From assembly GCF_003226555.1 (NCBI RefSeq), contig NZ_QKQS01000012.1, positions 20,519-84,518 on the forward strand: DNA of 64,000 nt, written 5' to 3'. The stretch comes from Rhodopseudomonas palustris (GTDB lineage Bacteria > Pseudomonadota > Alphaproteobacteria > Rhizobiales > Xanthobacteraceae). The number at the start of each line of letters is the position of its first letter. The stretch's first letter is position 1. This document shows positions 1 through 8,599 of this stretch, piece by piece. The notes beneath the pieces are model-generated. The model had not been told where the DNA came from and made no database searches. It saw only the letters and a program-made list of their open reading frames with translations. Both the position numbers and the translations under genes were made by a program.

Positions 1-91
1 TCCTCGCGGCGCCCCCACCCCAGCCCTCCCCCGCAAGCGGGAGAGGGAGCGCGCCGTGCTCGGGGCAAGTCCGCGGCAAAAGCTAAATGCA

Positions 92-898
92 TCATGCCAC
101 CTGCCCATACGCCTTCATCACCTGCTCGCGCAGGACGGCCCAGATCTCACGATGCAGCGTGTGGAAATCGTGGGTCAGGCGGATCTCGAAGATGTCGCGC
201 GGGCGCGGCAGTTCGATCCGCCAGTCGCCGACGATGCGCGAGGATGGACCGGCCGACATGATCACCACCCGATCGGCGAGTGCGATCGCTTCTTCGAGAT
301 CGTGAGTGACGAACAGCACCGCCTTCTTGTGCGCGCTCCACAGCTGCAGCAGCAGATTGCCCATGATCTGCCTTGTCTGCGCATCGAGCGGGCCGAACGG
401 CTCGTCCATCAGCAGGATTTTCGGGTCGCGGATCAGCACCTGGGCGAGGCCGACGCGCTTGCGCTGGCCGCCCGACAGCATGTGCGGATAGCGCTGCGCG
501 AACGCGCCGAGCCCGACCGTCTCCAGCCAGCCCTGCGCGCGCGCCAGCGCTTCGCTGCGCGGCGTGCCGGCAATTTCCAACCCGATCGCGACATTGTCGA
601 TCGCCGTCTTCCACGGAAACAGCGCATCGGCCTGAAACAGATAGCCGGCCTGCGGATTGAGGCCGCCCAGCGGCGCGCCGAAAATCCGCACCGTGCCGGC
701 GGCGGGGCGCAGCAGCCCGGCCGCGACGTTGAGTAAGGTCGACTTGCCGCAGCCGGTCGGGCCGACGATGGCGACGAACTCACCATCCGCCACCGTCAGC
801 GTCGCATGCTCCACCGCCGTATAGGTCCGCGCATCGGCGAGCCGGAACGCCACCGTGGCGTCCTGCAGCGCCACCGCCGCATTGTCCGTTTCCGTCAC
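92..898 (-). CDS. ABC transporter ATP-binding protein, NitT/TauT type
   Basis: Nucleotide-binding subunit of an importer of the nitrate/sulfonate/pyrimidine type; it would couple ATP hydrolysis to a membrane permease. The Walker A motif GPTGCGKST lies near residues 46-54 from this start, followed by signature LSGGQRKRV, Walker B ILLMDEPFG and the H-loop VTHD. Q-loop and spacing are normal and the domain is complete. I chose the GTG at 898 because GGAGAGGG precedes it and the conserved region starts soon after; an in-frame ATG at 952 would add 18 poorly conserved residues. It diverges from the betaine-type genes to its right. Its permease and binding protein must lie left of the window, so the substrate cannot be read here. 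Confidence 0.85.
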   Translation of the reverse strand: MTETDNAAVALQDATVAFRLADARTYTAVEHATLTVADGEFVAIVGPTGCGKSTLLNVAAGLLRPAAGTVRIFGAPLGGLNPQAGYLFQADALFPWKTAIDNVAIGLEIAGTPRSEALARAQGWLETVGLGAFAQRYPHMLSGGQRKRVGLAQVLIRDPKILLMDEPFGPLDAQTRQIMGNLLLQLWSAHKKAVLFVTHDLEEAIALADRVVIMSAGPSSRIVGDWRIELPRPRDIFEIRLTHDFHTLHREIWAVLREQVMKAYGQVA

Positions 899-999
899 GC
901 CCTCTCCCCGCTTGCTTGCCGGCGGCGACCATTCAACGCCGCGCGCCGACATGCAAGTCTGGCTTGCGCCCTGCGGTCTCCGGCGGCCATGCTGCGCCC

Positions 1000-1794
1000 A
1001 TGATGAGCCCAGCTTCGCCGATGATCGCCTACGACAGCGTCACCAAGAGTTTCGGCGGCGGCCGGATCAAGGCGATCGACGATATCTCACTCGCGGTGCA
1101 GCGCGGCGAACTGCTCGCCATCGTCGGAGGCTCGGGCTCCGGCAAAACCACGCTGCTGCGGCTGACCAATCGCCTGATCGACGCCGATGCGGGCGCGATT
1201 GCGATCGACGGCCGCGATGTCCGCTCCGCCGATCCGATCACGCTTCGGCGCGGCATCGGCATGGTGTTCCAGAATGGCGGGCTGTTCCCGCATCTCACTG
1301 TGGCACGCAATATCGGGATCACGCCGAAGCTGCTGAACTGGCCGAACACCGACATCGCCGCGCGGGTCGATGAGCTGCTCGATCTGGTGCGGCTCGATCC
1401 GGCGCAGCATCGGAACCGGCTGCCGCACCAACTCTCCGGCGGCCAGCGCCAGCGCGTCGGCGTCGCCCGCGCACTCGCCGCCAGGCCGGAGATCGTGCTG
1501 ATGGACGAGCCTTTCGGGGCGCTCGATCCGCTCACCCGCGACGCGCTCGGCGAAGACTTTCGCGCCCTGCACGACCGGCTGAAGCTCACCACCGTACTGA
1601 TCACCCACGACATCACCGAAGCGCTGCTGCTGGCCGACCGGGTCGCGGTGATGCATCACGGACGGCTGCTGGCACTCGGCACTCCGGGTGAGCTTGCGGG
1701 CAGCCGCGACGCCTACGTCGCCGAGCTGCTGCAGACGCCACGCCGGCAGGCGCAGCGGCTCGGCGCATTGCTGCCGCGGGACGGCGCGGCATGA
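1000..1794 (+). CDS. Osmoprotectant (betaine/choline) ABC transporter ATPase
   Basis: ATPase of an OpuC/ProU-type glycine betaine, carnitine or choline importer. Walker [10 protein letters not shown], signature LSGGQRQRV and Walker [13 protein letters not shown] are all intact, with ITHD as the switch histidine. No C-terminal CBS pair is present; such pairs sense ionic strength in some homologues. The end overlaps the next gene by ATGA (stop 1792-1794, start 1791), so the two are translationally coupled. Starts at 1000, 1003 or 1021 are all possible; a longer frame back to 916 runs into the divergent gene and lacks similarity. Substrate class is inferred from the partner protein, exact substrate unknown. 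Confidence 0.88.
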   Translation: MMSPASPMIAYDSVTKSFGGGRIKAIDDISLAVQRGELLAIVGGSGSGKTTLLRLTNRLIDADAGAIAIDGRDVRSADPITLRRGIGMVFQNGGLFPHLTVARNIGITPKLLNWPNTDIAARVDELLDLVRLDPAQHRNRLPHQLSGGQRQRVGVARALAARPEIVLMDEPFGALDPLTRDALGEDFRALHDRLKLTTVLITHDITEALLLADRVAVMHHGRLLALGTPGELAGSRDAYVAELLQTPRRQAQRLGALLPRDGAA

Positions 1795-3338
1795 GCCTGT
1801 TCGCCGATCCGCGCTGGCGCGACGCGCTCGCCAATCTGCCCGACTATCTCGGCGCCCATGTGCGCGTCAGCCTGGCTGCGCTCGCGCTCGGACTGATCGT
1901 CAGCCTGCCGCTGGCGATCTTCGCCCGGCATCGGCCGCTGCTCCGCGGCGCCCTGCTCGGCTTTGCCGGCGTGGTGCAGACCGTCCCTGGCCTTGCGCTG
2001 CTGGCGCTGTTCTATCCGCTGCTACTGGCGCTTGCGGCACTCTCGGCAAGCGCATTCGGCGTCAGTTTCTCCGCGTTCGGCTTCCTGCCCGCGGTGCTGG
2101 CGCTGGCGCTGTATTCGATGCTGCCGGTGCTGCGCAACACCATCACCGGGCTCGACGGCATCGATCCGGCGCTGATCGAAGCAGCCGAGGGCGTCGGCAT
2201 GACCGACCGTCAGGTGCTGACCATGGTCGAGCTGCCGCTCGCGCTGCCGGTGATCATGGCCGGCATCCGCACCGCGGCAGTGTGGGTGATCGGCACCGCG
2301 ACGCTATCGACGCCGATCGGCCAGACCAGCCTCGGTAACTACATCTTCGCCGGCCTGCAGACCCAGAATTGGATTCTGGTGCTGTTCGGCTGCGCCGCCG
2401 CTGCGGTGCTGGCGCTCGCGGTCGATCAACTGCTCGCGTTGGTGGAGATTGGTCTGCGCCGCGGCAGCCGCTGGCGGATCGGATTGGGGTCGGCGGGCAT
2501 CGCCGCAATCGTGATCGCGACGCTGCTGCCGACTGCGGCAGCGAGGAGCACCTATGTGATCGGCGCCAAAACCTTCACCGAGCAATACGTGTTGGCAGCG
2601 CTGCTCGAGCAGCGCCTCGACGCTGCAGGATTGACCGCGACCACGCGCGCCGGCCTCGGCTCCAGCGTGATCTATGATGCGCTCAAAAGCGGCAACATCG
2701 ACGCCTATGTCGACTACTCCGGCACGCTGTGGGCCAACCAGTTCGAGCATCCCGGCATCGCCCCACGGGATCAGGTGATTGCCGACCTGAAACAGGATCT
2801 CGCCAAGGACGGCGTCACCCTGCTCGGCGAACTCGGCTTCGCCAACGCCTATGCGCTGGTGATGCCGCGCGCCAAGGCCGAGGCGCTGAATATCCACTCG
2901 ATCGCCGATCTCGCCGCGCGCGCGCCGTCGATGACGATCGCCGGCGACTACGAGTTCTTCTCGCGGCCGGAATGGGCCAGCCTGCGCAGCGCCTATGGGC
3001 TGGCGTTCAAAACAGAGCGGCAGATGCAGCCCGATTTCATGTACGCCGCGGTCGCTTCGGGCGAAGTCGACCTGATCGCCGGCTACACCTCGGACGGGCT
3101 GATCGCCAAATACGACCTCGTCGTGCTCGACGATCCGAAACAGGCGATCCCGCCCTACGACGCGGTGCTGCTGCTGACCCCGAAGCGCGCGAACGACACC
3201 AAACTCCGCACCGCCCTGCAGCCCCTGCTAGGCCGTATCGACATCGAGGCGATGCGCGCCGCTAACCTGCAGGCGGGATCAGGCAGCACACCGGACGTGG
3301 CGGCACGCGCGTTGTGGGACCGCGTGAGGCTACGGTAA
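1791..3338 (+). CDS. Fused permease/substrate-binding protein, osmoprotectant ABC importer
   Basis: A 515-residue natural fusion. Residues about 1-215 form a BPD-type inner-membrane permease with about six hydrophobic helices and an EAA-like loop around [14 protein letters not shown]. After a further hydrophobic segment near residues 230-250 comes a periplasmic OpuAC/OpuCC-type binding domain that begins around [16 protein letters not shown], a hallmark opening of betaine/choline-binding proteins, and runs to the end. Two separate genes in many bacteria are one polypeptide here, which tethers the receptor to the channel. Together with the coupled ATPase upstream it is a complete two-gene importer. 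Choline, betaine or a related quaternary amine is the expected ligand; the sequence alone does not settle which. Confidence 0.88.
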   Translation: MSLFADPRWRDALANLPDYLGAHVRVSLAALALGLIVSLPLAIFARHRPLLRGALLGFAGVVQTVPGLALLALFYPLLLALAALSASAFGVSFSAFGFLPAVLALALYSMLPVLRNTITGLDGIDPALIEAAEGVGMTDRQVLTMVELPLALPVIMAGIRTAAVWVIGTATLSTPIGQTSLGNYIFAGLQTQNWILVLFGCAAAAVLALAVDQLLALVEIGLRRGSRWRIGLGSAGIAAIVIATLLPTAAARSTYVIGAKTFTEQYVLAALLEQRLDAAGLTATTRAGLGSSVIYDALKSGNIDAYVDYSGTLWANQFEHPGIAPRDQVIADLKQDLAKDGVTLLGELGFANAYALVMPRAKAEALNIHSIADLAARAPSMTIAGDYEFFSRPEWASLRSAYGLAFKTERQMQPDFMYAAVASGEVDLIAGYTSDGLIAKYDLVVLDDPKQAIPPYDAVLLLTPKRANDTKLRTALQPLLGRIDIEAMRAANLQAGSGSTPDVAARALWDRVRLR

Positions 3339-3489
3339 CGTGGAGCGGATAAGCGGAACACCATCCGCCCCAGACTTGCCCTTGCAAAGCTGCTTGTCCC
3401 GCTCCCGTTCACTCAGAAAGCTCAGGACGCACGCTCATCTCAATGCACTGCTCGCGGCACTTCGATCCGCCGCGGCGTCGGCCGCACAT

Positions 3490-4602
3490 TCAACGCATAG
3501 CGGGCGATTCATCGATCGCAAGAACAATTGGCTCGATGGCCTTGAGATAGTCGGGTGAATGATTCAGACGCATGCTGGTCACCCGCCTCGAAAAAAGATC
3601 AACGCTAAGAATTCGATAATGATCTTCAAACAACTCATTCACCAACAACGAATTGTCTACGAATGCGCCCGACGAGAAGCCAAGACCTTCAACGGATACC
3701 TCATCGTGAACAACACCATGGAGATCGGCCACCACCATGTGGTAGCGCCAAGGATTTCCTTTTCTATTCGTATTTAGAAAAGCCACCCATTTCCCATCAC
3801 CAGACAAAATCGGACTAGTCGAATAACCTGCGACCGTGAACCGCGGAGCTACAGTAGTCGGTTTGTTTAGAATTTTTGCAGTTGAAGGGTCAAACTCGAG
3901 TACGTAAATCACGCTCATGTCGCATTCTAGAATCTTGCCATCCGCGCAGGGGCTCGAGTCAAGACTACGGCTTCCACCCGCACCGAAGGCGATCTTGTTG
4001 CCGCCCACGCTGATTGGCGACAGAGTGAATGCTTCATAATTGGTCAGGCGCACTGGCATTTGCCCTTTACGCACGACGAAAACGTCAAACCCTCTGCTGC
4101 CGTTCGCTTTTTGCACCGTTGTAGAGAATATGACGTCCCCATTCTGGACGTCGACTGGTGAGGACAGCGCCGCTTTGGTACGAAACAAGACTGAACAATG
4201 CCATGTGATTACTTCACAGCTCAGCAATTCCCGTTCTTCGCTTCTCACCATCTGCCTGACAAAGACCAGACGTTCTCCGTCCATGGAAAGGCGCGGTGAC
4301 CAATGCGTATAGTTGTTGGTCGCGATCAGCCGCTGGGCCTCGCTGACGCGATCCAATAAAACGATACCATCGACCCCATCGCCAAGAGGTACTTGGAACG
4401 CGACCATTCTGGGAGACGCGGTGAATCCCCCATGGATTGATAGCTGCCTAGCCTGCGCAAGGCGATCGACGCCGCTGATTGCCCCTCGAAACGACGAGTA
4501 GCACGCCTGCATGCGACCTTGGCAGGAAGAAAACCACCAAGCACCGGCAACCACCGGTCCGCCAACGAAGGCCACAATGATCAAGTAATTCACTCTACGC
4601 AT
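3490..4602 (-). CDS. Hypothetical membrane-anchored TolB-like beta-propeller protein
   Basis: Not a family I can name. The 370-residue product begins with a hydrophobic anchor (about residues 5-24) and continues with repeated beta-strand blades of TolB/WD40-like type, for example SPRLSMDGERLVFV and SPILSGDGKWVAFL, which are the usual PD40 repeat signatures. It is probably exported and membrane-tethered, with a scaffold or binding role. I chose ATG at 4602; an in-frame TTG at 4617 would add five residues. Base composition is clearly more AT-rich than its neighbours, codon use differs, and it is isolated between unrelated genes with 150 bp and 550 bp of non-coding DNA beside it, which suggests horizontal acquisition. 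No partner gene identifies its job. Confidence 0.6.
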   Translation of the reverse strand: MRRVNYLIIVAFVGGPVVAGAWWFSSCQGRMQACYSSFRGAISGVDRLAQARQLSIHGGFTASPRMVAFQVPLGDGVDGIVLLDRVSEAQRLIATNNYTHWSPRLSMDGERLVFVRQMVRSEERELLSCEVITWHCSVLFRTKAALSSPVDVQNGDVIFSTTVQKANGSRGFDVFVVRKGQMPVRLTNYEAFTLSPISVGGNKIAFGAGGSRSLDSSPCADGKILECDMSVIYVLEFDPSTAKILNKPTTVAPRFTVAGYSTSPILSGDGKWVAFLNTNRKGNPWRYHMVVADLHGVVHDEVSVEGLGFSSGAFVDNSLLVNELFEDHYRILSVDLFSRRVTSMRLNHSPDYLKAIEPIVLAIDESPAMR

Positions 4603-5149
4603 ATTAATCCTCGACAATCTGATGGCTAGTCAAAACGATCAAACCACTAGAGCGCTGAACCACAATTGGGAATAATTCTAAAATTGTCATGACCCCGCCG
4701 CGACCCAAGGTCAGAACTCGGCACTCGCATCGTCTCGATGCGTTGTGAAATAGGCTGCTCCGAGGGGACGGCGGTGATGTTTCCCTTGAGTCAATCGAGG
4801 TCGGCTTTGATCGTCAGCAAGGACGTTGGCCACGCTAACAAAATCGGAGCGGAATTCTGAGACTCGGCTGCTCCGCGAAAGGTACTGGAGGCTGATCACC
4901 AAGTCTCGCCTCATTTGTTACCTTAGGCCGGATCAGCGGGAGGCGTAAGAGACCGCCAGGCGACCGTTCGTCATATTGACCGTGATCGGCCGCGGCGGAT
5001 GCCGATCGCGACCGGTTAAGCGCTCTTCGCGGGGTCTTCTGCGCGTCCACGCGCCGTCCCTGCAGACGCCAACTGTCAGGTCGTTCCGACCGGACGGGAC
5101 CAACCAGCTTGATCGAATCGAGGATCTCCCCGGCGAGCCGTCAAACAAG
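4603..5149. other. Gene-free stretch beside the AT-richer propeller gene
   Basis: About 550 bases without a supportable gene. Short frames occur on the minus strand around 4711-5148, but none has a ribosome binding site, recognisable motif or typical codon bias. Composition shifts from AT-rich on the left to normal GC on the right at roughly 4700-4900, so this may be the edge of the transferred segment that carries the propeller gene. No tRNA, terminal inverted repeat or transposase remnant was recognised. Confidence 0.4.
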
Positions 5150-6004
5150 TCATGACTTCGCGGGCTTCAGTCCCAGCCGTTTGGCGACGACCTTGTCGAT
5201 CCAGCGCGGCGGCAGCTTGGTCGACAACCAGAACTGCAGCGGCCCGGGCGTGATGACGTCGTGCGCCTTCGGCGACAGCGCGGTCAGCGCGTCATAGACG
5301 TGCTGCGCGATCGTCTCCGGCGGCAGTCCGCTTTCGTCCATCTGCGGCAGCAGCGCGCGCAGCTTCTGCAGCGCCGGATAGAACGGCGAGTTCGAAAACC
5401 GCGACACGTCCTCCCGCTCGGCCTTGGCCCAGATCGGCGTTTTGACGGCGCCCGGCATGACCACCACCACATCGATGCCGAATAGCATCAGTTCGCGCCG
5501 CAGCCCGTCCGACAGCCCGTTCAGCGCGTGCTTGGAGGCAGAGTACGCAGCCATCAGCGGATTGCCGAATTTGGCGGCGATCGACGACATCATCACGATC
5601 CGCCCCGGCGTGCCGCGCAGCGACCGGTCGGTGCCGAGCAGCGGCGCGAACGCCTGGGTCGCGAGGATCGGCCCGATCACGTTGACGTCGAACTGGCGGC
5701 GGAATTCATCGGCCGGCAGATCGAGCACCGGGCCCGCGACCGCAATGCCGGCATTGTTGACGAGCCCGGCGAGTGTCTCGCCGTCGAGCGCTGCCCGCAC
5801 CTCGTCGGCCGCCGCCCGGACCGCGGCTTCATCGGTGACGTCGAACACCAGCGGCCTGAAGCCGCTACCGAATTCGACGATCAGGCGCTCGGCGTCGCTG
5901 TGCTTGCGCACGCTGCCGAACACCCGGAATCCCTTGTCCAGCAGCATCCGTGCAATGGCATTACCGATCCCGGTGGACACGCCGGTGACGACGACAGACT
6001 TCAT
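5150..6004 (-). CDS. SDR family oxidoreductase
   Basis: Classical short-chain dehydrogenase/reductase, 284 residues, using NAD(P)H to reduce or oxidise an unknown carbonyl or hydroxyl substrate. The Rossmann motif TGVSTGIG is at residues 7-14, NNAG at 83-86, the catalytic serine near 140-141 and YSASK at 154-158, so the Ser-Tyr-Lys triad is complete. The extended C-terminal part (about 190-284) is typical of the SDR subgroup that includes 11-beta-hydroxysteroid dehydrogenase-like and other lipid-acting members. It stands alone, with no operon partner. Start ATG at 6004 has no competitor. Confidence 0.88.
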   Translation of the reverse strand: MKSVVVTGVSTGIGNAIARMLLDKGFRVFGSVRKHSDAERLIVEFGSGFRPLVFDVTDEAAVRAAADEVRAALDGETLAGLVNNAGIAVAGPVLDLPADEFRRQFDVNVIGPILATQAFAPLLGTDRSLRGTPGRIVMMSSIAAKFGNPLMAAYSASKHALNGLSDGLRRELMLFGIDVVVVMPGAVKTPIWAKAEREDVSRFSNSPFYPALQKLRALLPQMDESGLPPETIAQHVYDALTALSPKAHDVITPGPLQFWLSTKLPPRWIDKVVAKRLGLKPAKS

Positions 6005-6039
6005 GGCTCGCTCCGTTCGAACGCCGGCATCCTATCACA

Positions 6040-6070
6040 GCAAAACGGGACCGCGTCACCGCGATCCCGC
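6040..6070 (-). terminator. Rho-independent terminator downstream of the 6143-7375 gene
   Basis: Read on the minus strand, CGGGATCGCG pairs with CGCGGTCCCG (one imperfect pair) around a short loop and is followed by TTTTG. It lies about 70 nt after the stop of the binding-protein gene. A nearly identical hairpin recurs at 8275-8304. Confidence 0.6.
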
Positions 6071-6099
6071 TGCCATTCGTGTCGCCACAAAGCCGACCT

Positions 6100-6127
6100 C
6101 CCCTCTCCCCGCGCTCGGGGAGAGGGG
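6100..6127. repeat. Perfect 12-bp inverted repeat hairpin
   Basis: CCCCTCTCCCCG (6100-6111) and CGGGGAGAGGGG (6116-6127) flank a 4-nt loop. The same CTCTCCCC-type hairpin appears in weaker form near 16-48, so it is probably a dispersed small repeat. There is no following T run, so termination is not implied. Confidence 0.65.
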
Positions 6128-6142
6128 ATTGCCGCCGTGCGA

Positions 6143-7375
6143 TCAGTTGCCGGCGACGGCTACCTCGCCCTTGATGACGTCGCCGAAGCGCTGCCAGCGT
6201 TCGCCCTTGAAGCTCATCATCTGGAACTGATCGATCGGGGCAAAATCGGTCGGCGATGTGTTGACGGTGACGCCCGGCAGCAGACCGTCGAGCTGGACGC
6301 CCTGCATGTTGGCCGCCTGCTTCATCAGGTTCGCGCGGGACAGGTCGTCGCCGCACATCCGAAGCGCTTGCTCCATCGTCTGGGCGATGCTGTAGCCGGA
6401 CAGCACGGTGCTTTCCATCGCCTTGCCTTCGGGGATGTATTTTTCGACGAAGGCATGGAATTTCTTCATGCCGGGATCGTCGTTCCACTGCGGATCGGTC
6501 GGATCCTTGGCGAAGGTCGCGGACACCAGATCCTGCGCGTTGTCGAGGCCGGCCGGCTTCAGCACGGTGCCGAGCGACGACGAAGCGTTCGGCACGATGT
6601 GCAGCGGCTTCCAGCCGAGTTCGGCGACCTTCTTGATCGACTGCGCGGCGAACTTGCCGGTGGCGAACGAGAACAGCGTGTCGGCGCCGGACGCCTTCAG
6701 CTTGACGATCTGCGAGTCGATGGTCGGCTCGGCGACTTCGTAGCTGGCCTCGGCGACGAGCATCGACGCCGCCTTGTCGCCCAGCCCTTCCTTCAGGCCA
6801 CGGATGTAGTCCTTGCCAAAATCGTCGTTCTGATAGAGCACGCCGATCTTGGCATTCGGCTTTTCCTTCAGGAGATACTTGGCATAGGCCGTGGCTTCGG
6901 CCTGATAGCTCGGCAGCCAGCCCATCGTCCATGGGAACTGCTTCGGATCGTTCCAGCGCGTGGCGCCGGTGGCGAGGAACAGTTGCGGCGTCTTGCGCGC
7001 GTTGAGATATTTCTGGATCGCGACGTTCGACGCGGTGCCGACATTACCGAACACCGCGAGCACCTCGTCGCTCTCGACCAGCTTGCGGGTCTGTTCGACC
7101 GTCTTCGGCGGCGAATACGCGTCGTCGTAGGAGATCACGTTGATCTTGCGGCCGTTGATGCCGCCTTCTTCGTTGATCTTCTTGAAATAGGCCGCGTAGG
7201 TCTTGCCGAGAATGCCATAGGCCGAAGCCGGGCCGCTGTACGGCACGGTGTTACCGAGCTTGATCTCGGTGTCGCTGGCGCCGGGGCCGTATTTCTTCTG
7301 AGCGAGCGCCGGGCCTGTGGCCAGCATCGCGATCGCAGCCGCAAGTGCGGCCACGGAGGTTGTCGTCTTACGCAT
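6143..7375 (-). CDS. Branched-chain amino acid-type ABC transporter substrate-binding protein
   Basis: Periplasmic binding protein of the LivJ/LivK (type I, Peripla_BP_6) family, 410 residues. A clear signal peptide with an ALA-Q cleavage region (about residue 25) is followed by the family opening IKLGNTVPYSGPASAYG and by KINEEGGINGRKI and NDDFGKDY motifs typical of the family. In purple bacteria such proteins bind amino acids, but also aromatic acids and amides, so the ligand is open. Permease and ATPase genes are not adjacent. The regulator gene just upstream (7475-8203) is on the same strand with a 99-bp gap and may control it. AAGAAGGA lies a few bases before the ATG. Confidence 0.88.
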   Translation of the reverse strand: MRKTTTSVAALAAAIAMLATGPALAQKKYGPGASDTEIKLGNTVPYSGPASAYGILGKTYAAYFKKINEEGGINGRKINVISYDDAYSPPKTVEQTRKLVESDEVLAVFGNVGTASNVAIQKYLNARKTPQLFLATGATRWNDPKQFPWTMGWLPSYQAEATAYAKYLLKEKPNAKIGVLYQNDDFGKDYIRGLKEGLGDKAASMLVAEASYEVAEPTIDSQIVKLKASGADTLFSFATGKFAAQSIKKVAELGWKPLHIVPNASSSLGTVLKPAGLDNAQDLVSATFAKDPTDPQWNDDPGMKKFHAFVEKYIPEGKAMESTVLSGYSIAQTMEQALRMCGDDLSRANLMKQAANMQGVQLDGLLPGVTVNTSPTDFAPIDQFQMMSFKGERWQRFGDVIKGEVAVAGN

Positions 7376-7474
7376 TCTTGATCCTTCTTCTTGCGTTTCC
7401 TCGATGCGGCTGGTGCCGCGCGAAGCTCTCCCGTTAACCGGGGTTGTTTGTGGCGCGTCGGAGACGCGGGTGTT

Positions 7475-8203
7475 TCAGGTCGTGTTAGTCGCGGCCAGGC
7501 CGCCCTGCTCGGCAAGCGCCCGCACGTCGGCTGCAGCGGTCTCGACGTGGCGCCGCACCTGAGCGGCGGCGGTCACCTCGTCACGCGCTTCGATCGCAGC
7601 GACGAAAGCGCGATGATCCGCGAGCGAGCGGCGGCGGATCGCATCGGACTCAAAGTAGCGCTCCCGCCAGCGCCGGCTCATCAGCATCAGCGGCGTCAGG
7701 GTGCGCACCAGAATGCGGTTCTGGCTGGCGGCCACCAGCGCGAGATGGAAGTCGACGTCGGCCTCGGCCAGATCGCCGCCGGCCTGGATCGTCGCCGCGT
7801 AGGTTTGTAGCGACTGGTGGAGCCTGGTCAGATCCGCGTCGGTGCGGCGCTGGCAGGCGAGCCGCAGCGCCTGCTCCTCGCAGATGATACGGGCCTCAGT
7901 GACGTCGCGGGTGACTTGCGGATCGAAGGTCAGCCCGAGATCGGCCTGCAGCACCAACGCATCGAGCCCGCCGTCCTCGACGGCATTGCGCAAATAGATG
8001 CCAGATTTCGGCCGGCGCTCAGTGATGCGCATCGCGTCCAGCACCGCCAGCGCCTCGCGCACCGAACTGCGCGCCACCCCGAACCGCTCCGACAGCTCCC
8101 GCTCCGACGGCAGCCGGTCGCCCTTCGCCAGCCGGTGATGCTGCACGAATTCCAGTGTCCTGCGGACCGTATGCGAGGTCTCGGAACTGAGTGGGGTCGC
8201 CAT
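7475..8203 (-). CDS. FadR/GntR family (FCD-type) transcriptional regulator
   Basis: DNA-binding regulator of 242 residues. The N-terminal winged helix (about 10-75) carries the GntR signature RLPSERELSERFGVARSSVREALAVL. The remainder is an all-helical FCD ligand domain with the metal-binding histidine pattern (DVDFHLALVAASQN, and later DHRAFVAAIE). I chose ATG at 8203; the TTG at 8218 would place the start inside the palindrome described at 8218-8234. It precedes the binding-protein gene on the same strand. Members usually respond to an organic acid or amino acid and repress their own and nearby catabolic or uptake genes; the ligand here is unknown. Confidence 0.87.
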   Translation of the reverse strand: MATPLSSETSHTVRRTLEFVQHHRLAKGDRLPSERELSERFGVARSSVREALAVLDAMRITERRPKSGIYLRNAVEDGGLDALVLQADLGLTFDPQVTRDVTEARIICEEQALRLACQRRTDADLTRLHQSLQTYAATIQAGGDLAEADVDFHLALVAASQNRILVRTLTPLMLMSRRWRERYFESDAIRRRSLADHRAFVAAIEARDEVTAAAQVRRHVETAAADVRALAEQGGLAATNTT

Positions 8204-8217
8204 GTCTGACCCTACCA

Positions 8218-8234
8218 ATCTGGTCGGACCAGAT
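8218..8234. promoter_or_regulatory. GntR/FadR-type operator upstream of the regulator gene
   Basis: A perfect palindrome: ATCTGGTC, a central G, then GACCAGAT. It contains the TGGTC-N-GACCA core typical of FCD-type GntR operators and lies 15 bp before the chosen ATG. This fits negative autoregulation. Confidence 0.7.
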
Positions 8235-8274
8235 CAAGCAAGCAGGGCTGCGGCGGATTGCACCGGACCGAAAT

Positions 8275-8304
8275 GCAAAACGGGACCGCGTTGCCGCGAT
8301 CCCG
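8275..8304 (-). terminator. Rho-independent terminator, originally of ilvC
   Basis: On the minus strand CGGGATCGCG pairs with CGCGGTCCCG and is followed by TTTTGC. It lies downstream of the displaced ilvC 3' end (stop at 8444) and would now end transcripts of the NACHT gene. The sequence nearly duplicates 6040-6070. Confidence 0.6.
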
Positions 8305-8314
8305 TTGATGACCT

Positions 8315-8430
8315 GTCATTGCGAGAAGCGAAGCGACGAAGCAATCCAGTCTCTGCTCAGAGCTCTGGATTGCTTCGCGGAGCCTATCATCGGGCCGGCC
8401 AGAGGCCGGACCCGTTGGCTCGCAATGACG
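8315..8430. repeat. Dispersed inverted-repeat element, GTCATTGCGAG family
   Basis: Ends in perfect 11-bp inverted copies, GTCATTGCGAG (8315-8325) and CTCGCAATGAC (8419-8429). An inner pair GAAGCAATCCAG / CTGGATTGCTTC lies about 20-50 bp inside. A second copy is at 50015-50096. It has no coding capacity; by size and structure it is a REP/MITE-like element. Confidence 0.8.
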
Positions 8431-8441
8431 CAGCAGAGGCT

Positions 8442-8538
8442 GCTTAGTTCTTCGACTTGTCGACCAGCGCGCCCTTCTTGATCCAAGGCATCATGTCGCG
8501 GAGTTTCGCGCCGAATTCCTCGATCGGGTGCTGAGCCA
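8442..8538. repeat. Left direct repeat (displaced ilvC 3' end)
   Basis: Matches 11420-11516 at 93 of 97 bases in the same orientation. The four differences are at 8468, 8486, 8515 and 8534. Similarity stops abruptly at both edges. Confidence 0.92.
8444..8538 (-). pseudogene. ilvC': Remnant of ilvC: last 31 codons and stop
   Basis: Reading the minus strand gives the IlvC C terminus [18 protein letters not shown] and onward to the ordinary stop. Compared with the intact gene it has one amino acid change (Phe for Val in IEEV) and three synonymous changes. There is no start or upstream ilvC sequence, so it is not expressed as a protein. The pattern of mostly synonymous differences means both copies evolved as parts of working ilvC genes before they came together. 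Confidence 0.9.
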
Positions 8539-8599
8539 CAGTGGTGGAGTCCTGCTACCGCTCCTCAGAAAGAGAGCAACATCCGAGACACACCAGCTA

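Noticed and set aside
4711-5148. Three overlapping short frames on the minus strand
   Set aside because: No ribosome sites, motifs or coding bias; they lie in the gene-free flank.
5528-7381. A 617-codon open frame on the plus strand
   Set aside because: It runs antisense to the SDR and binding-protein genes, lacks any motif and reflects third-position GC bias in high-GC DNA.
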